Shown piece after piece: positions 4,801-7,777 of a stretch of 7,777 nucleotides of DNA (position 1 is its first letter; each line of letters opens with the position of its first letter). The DNA comes from JBKPNZ01 sp046732895 (GTDB lineage Bacteria > Actinomycetota > Thermoleophilia > Solirubrobacterales > 70-9). Under the pieces are notes generated by a model. The model ran no database searches. It had not been told where the DNA came from and was given only the letters and a program-made list of their open reading frames with translations. The DNA lies in contig JBKPNZ010000065.1 in NCBI GenBank assembly GCA_046732895.1, positions 1 to 7,777 of the forward strand, read 5' to 3'. The translations under genes and the position numbers were made by a program.

Positions 4801-5931
4801 CTAGCCGTCGTTGATCAGAACGGCGACCTCGGAGCCGATCGCGACAGCGAGGTCGGGTTTGCGGTCGCGGTCGAACCTTCCGACGGCGATCGAGCTGGGG
4901 TTGCCCAGGGTCTCGTAGTCGACCTTGGGCTCGAAGGTCGCGTCGCCCTTCCCGTCGAGGATCGAGATGCCGAATCCGGAGTAGTTACCGACGGCGAGGT
5001 CCTTGTCCCCGTCGGTGTTGAAGTCCGCGACCGCGACCGCTCGGGGGCTGTCACCGGTCGTGTAGTCCACCTTGGGCTCGAAGGTGCCATCGCCTACGCC
5101 GTTGAGGATCGAGAGGTCGTCATCGTCACCATTGGGGACGGCCAGGTCCGGGATCTGGTCGTGATTGAGATCGCTGATCGCGATCGATCGCTGGAAGCTG
5201 CCTACGGGGAAGTCGCCGAGAGGCGTGAAGGTGCCGTCCCCGAAGCCCCCGAGGACTGAGACGTCGGAATCTCCAGAGTTGGCAACGGCGAGATCCTCCA
5301 GGGAATCGTCGTTCAGCCTCCCCACCGCGACTGCGGCGGGGAAGGTGCCGACGGGAAAGTCGACCTTTTGGCGGAAGGAGCCGTTGGCCTTCCCCTTGAG
5401 CACCGAGACATCGCCATCCTGCAGGTTGGTGACAACGAGGTCGGGTCTGCGGTTCGCATCGAAGTCGCCGACGGCGATCGATGCCGGGAGCGCGCCGACC
5501 GGGTAATCGACCTTCTTCTTGAAGGTGCCGTCGCGCTTTCCCATCAGCACGGAGACGTCACCGTCGGTTTGGTTCGTGACCGCGAGGTCGCGAATCCCGT
5601 CGCGGTTGAAGTCGCTGACGGCGATCGAGGTAGGGCCGTGTCCCGCCCGGTAGGTGTCCCTGTGCCTGAATTCCCCGTTCCCCTTGCCCTTGAGGATCGA
5701 GACCTTGCCCGCGCCGAAATCGGAAGTGGCGAGATCACGATTCCCATCGCGGTTGAAGTCGCCGACGGCCACCGAGTTGGGCCCATCCGCGAGCTGGTAC
5801 CTGACGACAGGCTCGAAGCCGGCCCAAGCCGGCGAGGCAGATGCGAGCAGCGTCGCTGCCAAGGCGGCGCCGAGGATTCGCCCGGGCGTCTGCTCCCCGT
5901 CTGGGAAGGAGCGGACGGCCGAGCGACTCAT
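4801..5931 (-). CDS. Secreted seven-bladed FG-GAP/VCBS beta-propeller protein, 376 aa
   Basis: A basic N-terminus (MSRSAVRSF, PGR) leads into the hydrophobic segment ILGAALAATLLASASPAWA, with cleavage likely after residue 37. The rest is almost only FG-GAP repeats of exactly 49 aa. Six full units start at residues 48, 97, 146, 195, 244 and 293, and a seventh is cut at 35 aa (342-376). Each unit carries SIAVGDFNRDGxxDLAV followed by DVSVLxGxGDGTF. The acidic loop (DFNRDGNRD in unit 1, DFNTDGDKD in unit 6) is a calcium-binding site of this family; units 3, 4, 5 and 7 have weaker loops (DANRRPD, NDDSLED, NHDQIPD, DRDRKPD). Residues 38-47 (GFEPVVRYQL) supply the strand missing from unit 7, closing the ring. 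It is likely extracellular, with an adhesive or binding role. It has its own leaderless promoter. Confidence 0.93.
   Translation of the reverse strand: MSRSAVRSFPDGEQTPGRILGAALAATLLASASPAWAGFEPVVRYQLADGPNSVAVGDFNRDGNRDLATSDFGAGKVSILKGKGNGEFRHRDTYRAGHGPTSIAVSDFNRDGIRDLAVTNQTDGDVSVLMGKRDGTFKKKVDYPVGALPASIAVGDFDANRRPDLVVTNLQDGDVSVLKGKANGSFRQKVDFPVGTFPAAVAVGRLNDDSLEDLAVANSGDSDVSVLGGFGDGTFTPLGDFPVGSFQRSIAISDLNHDQIPDLAVPNGDDDDLSILNGVGDGTFEPKVDYTTGDSPRAVAVADFNTDGDKDLAVGNYSGFGISILDGKGDATFEPKVDYETLGNPSSIAVGRFDRDRKPDLAVAIGSEVAVLINDG
4804..5790 (-). repeat. Tandem 147-nt coding repeats (six full plus one partial)
   Basis: The 49-aa propeller blades give a regular 147-nt DNA period inside the gene. Protein similarity between blades is high, while DNA copies have diverged (for example GACGGCGATCGA recurs with changes). 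Exact unit length with no insertions suggests duplication in whole-blade steps under structural constraint. Confidence 0.85.
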
Positions 5932-5937
5932 GCGACG

Positions 5938-5966
5938 ACCCTAACCCGTATTGGGCTTCCCGGCAA
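5938..5966 (-). promoter_or_regulatory. Promoter TTGCCG-17 nt-TAGGGT, leaderless start of the FG-GAP gene
   Basis: On the minus strand TTGCCG (5966-5961) is followed after exactly 17 nt by TAGGGT (5943-5938), and 6 nt later by ATG 5931. There is no Shine-Dalgarno sequence. This is the clearest example in the window of a -35/-10 pair set directly on a start codon. Confidence 0.65.
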
Positions 5967-6005
5967 GGAGTCGGTCGGTCGAAAGGACCACCCAAGCTCG
6001 CGGGC

Positions 6006-6011
6006 CACAAT
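6006..6011 (+). promoter_or_regulatory. -10-like box CACAAT before the APH-like gene
   Basis: CACAAT matches TATAAT at four of six positions but lacks the usual first T. It ends 6 nt before GTG 6018, the spacing used elsewhere here. No Shine-Dalgarno sequence is present. The -35 region is weak. Confidence 0.4.
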
Positions 6012-6017
6012 TCAGGC

Positions 6018-6611
6018 GTGGACTGCGACGCACCGCCTCCGGAAGCCGCGTTTCCCGAACTTCGCGGCTGGGAGCCTGCCGGCATGCACGATGCTGTCTT
6101 CAGCGCGGCCGCAGAAGATGGGGAGAAGGTCTATGTCCGGGCGGACGACGGGTCGGCGCTGCTGCTGCGCCGCCTCGCCAACGAGCCCGACGTGCCGGCG
6201 CCGGCGGTGCTCGATGAGCGCGATGGGTGGCTCGTTCTGGAGGCGCTGCCAGGCGTGCCACTCAACGACGACCGCTGGCTCGCCCGTCCCGATGAAGCGG
6301 TGAAGGTCATCGCCGATGCGCTGCTCCGCCTTGCCCGCATCGACGTCACGCACGGCGACATGTGCCTGCCCAACATCCTCGGTGATCTGGCAACCGGCCG
6401 GCTCTCGGGCATCGTCGACTGGCGCGACGCCGGCCAGTTCGACCACGAGGTCGACGTCGCTTCGGCGATCTGGGCCTGCGAATTTAACGGATACGGGCGC
6501 GATGTCCCGGTGGCCGTGCTGGAGGCGATCGGCTGGCCGCAGGCCGATGCTACGGAGGTCGAACGCCTGAGTCGGCTGTGGTCCGAGCTGCCGGACCCGG
6601 TCGATTCCTAG
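6018..6611 (+). CDS. Compact aminoglycoside phosphotransferase (APH)-like protein, 197 aa
   Basis: The C-terminal half is a clear APH/choline-kinase-like core: THGDMCLPNIL (H112, D114, N119; the HGDxxxxN catalytic loop) and GIVDWRDAGQFDHEVDVASAIW (D134-W135, the metal-binding Asp equivalent to DFG, then the helix of APH(3')-type enzymes). The N-terminal lobe is short: EKVYVRADDGSALLLRRL has Arg41 where the ATP-binding Lys is expected, the following helix with its Glu is poorly matched, and VPAPAVLDERDGWLVLEALPG is the hinge strand region. Typical APH(3') enzymes have about 260 aa; this one lacks much of the helical substrate-binding insert before the HGD motif (only DEAVKVIADALLRLARIDV remains). 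It may phosphorylate a small substrate or be a degenerate kinase; antibiotic resistance should not be assumed. GTG 6018 is chosen from the promoter spacing. The stop overlaps that of the convergent cupin. Confidence 0.8.
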   Translation: MDCDAPPPEAAFPELRGWEPAGMHDAVFSAAAEDGEKVYVRADDGSALLLRRLANEPDVPAPAVLDERDGWLVLEALPGVPLNDDRWLARPDEAVKVIADALLRLARIDVTHGDMCLPNILGDLATGRLSGIVDWRDAGQFDHEVDVASAIWACEFNGYGRDVPVAVLEAIGWPQADATEVERLSRLWSELPDPVDS

Positions 6612-6895
6612 CGCTTCAACTCGATCTCGACGAAGACGGCTTCGTCGTCTGCGCTGCTGACGACGTCGTGGTCGGTTCCCGCCGTTCCGAGATAAGGCGA
6701 CCCGGCCACCTGATCCATCTCGCGCACGGAGCCGTCGGCATTCGTCACGGTGAAGGTCCCGCCGGTGACGGGTACGACGATGTAGTCGAACTCGTGGCGA
6801 TGGCGGCCCGTCGCCGCTCCGGCCGCCTCGAAGGTCCAGGTCGTGACCCGGACTCGATCATCATCCGCGCTGACAACGTGGTGCGCCTGGCTCAT
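6608..6895 (-). CDS. Small single-domain cupin protein, 95 aa
   Basis: A minimal cupin: TWTFEAAGAATGRHRHEFDY (residues 19-38) holds G30, H32, H34 and an acidic ligand E35 or D37 of motif 1. Strands IVVPVTGGTFTVTNADGS follow, and AGTDHDVV (72-79) gives the motif 2 His76. Metal binding is therefore likely. The substrate is unknown; proteins of this size often bind or isomerise small metabolites, or act as stand-alone sensors. It is cytoplasmic, with no signal peptide. ATG 6895 has a TAGGGT box ending 9 nt upstream, and a GAGAAGG stretch lies in those 9 nt but too close to serve as a normal ribosome binding site. It is divergent from the SnoaL-like gene (83 nt apart) and convergent with the APH-like gene, sharing the bases CTAG at the stops. 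Confidence 0.88.
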   Translation of the reverse strand: MSQAHHVVSADDDRVRVTTWTFEAAGAATGRHRHEFDYIVVPVTGGTFTVTNADGSVREMDQVAGSPYLGTAGTDHDVVSSADDEAVFVEIELKR

Positions 6896-6904
6896 CGCCT
6901 TCTC

Positions 6905-6910
6905 ACCCTA
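6905..6910 (-). promoter_or_regulatory. -10 box TAGGGT of the small cupin gene
   Basis: On the minus strand TAGGGT ends 9 nt before ATG 6895. The expected start point leaves a leader of only about 2-3 nt. The -35 region is weak. Confidence 0.5.
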
Positions 6911-6963
6911 GAACAGGCCGCCGGCAATCCGCTTCGGCCCCGATCGACGACCTCCTCAGACGA

Positions 6964-6969
6964 GATACT
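6964..6969 (+). promoter_or_regulatory. -10-like box GATACT of the SnoaL-like gene
   Basis: GATACT matches TATAAT at four of six positions and ends 9 nt before ATG 6979. No Shine-Dalgarno sequence is present, so a very short leader or leaderless start is likely. It lies back to back with the minus-strand TAGGGT at 6905-6910. Confidence 0.4.
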
Positions 6970-6978
6970 GCGCCGGCG

Positions 6979-7383
6979 ATGTCGCAAGAGAACGTCGAGG
7001 TCGTGCGCGACCAGTTCGCTGCTACGAACGAGCGGGACTTTCCCCGGGCGATGAGCTACTACGCCGGGGATGTCGAGCTCGTCGTCAGCCCTGACGCCTT
7101 TCTTGAGAGCGGGACGTTCACGGGCCGCGAGGCCGTCGGACAGTGGTTCGCGGGCTGGCTCAGGACGTTTGAGCCCGGCTATCGCTTCGAGATCGACGAG
7201 GCGCGCGATCTGGGCGACGTCGTCCTCCTCGTCGCAACCCACTACGGGCGCGGACGAGCCAGCGGCGCGTCGGTCCGCGGGCAGACGGGATATCTCTACA
7301 CGCTTCGCGACGGCCAGATCGTCCGCGCCGAGCTCTTCCGCAGCCGAGCGGAAGCCCTGGAGGCCGCCGGGCTGGAGGAGTAA
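6979..7383 (+). CDS. SnoaL-like / NTF2-fold protein, 134 aa
   Basis: The pattern is typical of the large SnoaL-like family: an N-terminal helix (MSQENVEVVRDQFAATNERD), then AMSYYAGDVELVVSPD (24-39), GTFTGREAVGQWFAGWLRTF (45-64), the strand YRFEIDEARDLGDVVLLVATHYGRGRASG (68-96) and the last hairpin GQTGYLYTLRDGQIVRAELF (101-120), ending with a helix rich in Ala/Glu. Length is usual. The fold forms a cone-shaped pocket that hosts many unrelated reactions (cyclases, isomerases, hydrolases) or only binds ligands, so no reaction can be named. MSQENVEVVR is a very common opening in Thermoleophilia paralogues, which supports the ATG start. The protein is cytoplasmic. It is divergent from the small cupin, which may share regulation with it. 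Confidence 0.92.
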   Translation: MSQENVEVVRDQFAATNERDFPRAMSYYAGDVELVVSPDAFLESGTFTGREAVGQWFAGWLRTFEPGYRFEIDEARDLGDVVLLVATHYGRGRASGASVRGQTGYLYTLRDGQIVRAELFRSRAEALEAAGLEE

Positions 7384-7440
7384 TGGCCAGAAGAAGGAGT
7401 AGCCTCGCGGTCGTTGTCCGTCCGGAATGAATCTGGACCG

Positions 7441-7777
7441 TTGGTTCGGCGGAGCTCGCTGGTCGCGCTCGCAGGGATCTGTCTGCTTGCGGCAGCACTG
7501 GTCGCGACCGCCGACCCGAGCGCTTCAGGCGTTCGCAAGTGCGCCGGCAAGCCGGCGACGATCACCGACGGGAACGGAAGCCACACGATCAACGGCACCG
7601 CGGGGAACGATGTGATCGCCGCCGGTGGTGGGGGCGATTTGATCAAGGCCAAGCGCGGCAACGACCGCGTTTGCGGCGAGGCCGGAGAGGACACGGCGGA
7701 GCTCGGTAAGGGCAAGGACATCTTCGACGCCGGCAAGGGCTTCGATCAGGCATTCGCGGGCGGCGGCGGCGACAAGC
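7441..7777 (+). CDS. Secreted RTX-type (hemolysin-type Ca-binding repeat) protein, partial at right edge
   Basis: The frame begins within the region after the SnoaL gene and is open to the window end. From TTG 7441 it reads VRRSS, the hydrophobic segment LVALAGICLLAAALVATA and then DPSASGVRKCAGKPATITDG, a signal peptide followed by a Cys-containing mature start. From residue 52 come nine-residue Gly/Asp units (GTAGNDVIA, GGGGDLIK, KRGNDRVCG, EAGEDTAEL, GKGKDIFDA, GKGFDQAFA, GGGGDK), the GGxGxDxUx calcium-binding beta-roll pattern. Several units are degenerate. The nearby ATG 7427 is in a different frame. TTG 7441 follows GAATCT by 6 nt, a weak form of the leaderless layout; TTG 7414 is an alternative, with AAGGAG at 7394-7399. 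At least 112 aa are present. Its full length and role are hidden beyond the edge. Confidence 0.8.
   Translation, partial: MVRRSSLVALAGICLLAAALVATADPSASGVRKCAGKPATITDGNGSHTINGTAGNDVIAAGGGGDLIKAKRGNDRVCGEAGEDTAELGKGKDIFDAGKGFDQAFAGGGGDK

Noticed and set aside
4237..5259. Long plus-strand open frame crossing the DUF6081-like and FG-GAP genes
   Set aside because: It spans the antisense of two different genes and the gap between them. Its Asp/Arg/Val-rich repeats are the mirror of the propeller blades.
4804..5790. CRISPR-like or satellite repeat because of the regular period
   Set aside because: The 147-nt period is fully explained by 49-aa propeller blades in one open frame; there are no short identical repeats with unique spacers.
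5368..6303. Plus-strand open frame from within the FG-GAP gene into the APH-like gene
   Set aside because: It is antisense to propeller blades and then out of frame with the HGD-containing protein; there is no ribosome binding site or protein pattern.
7542..7557. Near-perfect palindrome CGCCGGC-AA-GCCGGCG
   Set aside because: It falls inside the coding sequence for KCAGKPAT of the RTX-type protein; GC-rich codons can produce it by chance, and its position suggests no regulatory role.

Overview
The window is high-GC bacterial DNA, in the mid-60s percent G+C by eye, most likely from an actinomycete of the Thermoleophilia (Solirubrobacterales/Gaiellales-like). Several features suggest this. A broken secreted protein opens with an N-terminus built around HLTYANV and FLALGGG, which I associate with that class. 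The gene content (SnoaL-like protein, AHSA1-type SRPBCC protein, small cupins, FG-GAP propeller, RTX nonapeptide protein, DUF6081-like lectin-fold protein) also fits. So do the GTG/ATG starts placed only 6-9 nt after a -10 box, the layout of leaderless actinobacterial mRNAs. The taxonomy is inference; there is no rRNA or marker gene here.

Layout, left to right. At 1-276 (-) lies the frameshifted remnant of a secreted protein that runs off the left edge. Next are a cupin (505-906 +), a 56-aa two-helix membrane microprotein (1006-1176 +), a frameshifted secreted protein with a C-terminal lectin-like/DUF1566-like region (1205-1698 -), and a 39-aa single-helix membrane microprotein with an exceptionally strong ribosome binding site (1855-1974 +). 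An AHSA1/SRPBCC protein (2175-2624 +) and a secreted carbohydrate-binding-like protein (2827-3441 +) follow. Then come a DUF6081-like protein (3685-4449 -), a 303-nt intergenic stretch with inverted repeats, and a secreted seven-bladed FG-GAP propeller (4801-5931 -). The right side holds a miniature aminoglycoside-phosphotransferase-like protein (6018-6611 +), a convergent small cupin (6608-6895 -), a divergent SnoaL/NTF2-fold protein (6979-7383 +), and the start of a secreted RTX-type protein cut by the right edge (7441-7777 +).

The genes do not form a visible operon or pathway. Orientation changes often, and nearly every gene appears to have its own promoter. Common themes are small single-domain proteins and secreted proteins (five of about twelve). 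I see no phage, transposon, CRISPR, tRNA, toxin-antitoxin or biosynthetic cluster. The best leads are the repeated TAGGnT-6 nt-RTG promoter/start pattern, the 39-aa microprotein with its 12-nt match to the 16S rRNA tail, the stripped-down APH-fold protein, and two independent frameshifts in secreted proteins. I do not find a convincing new multi-gene system.
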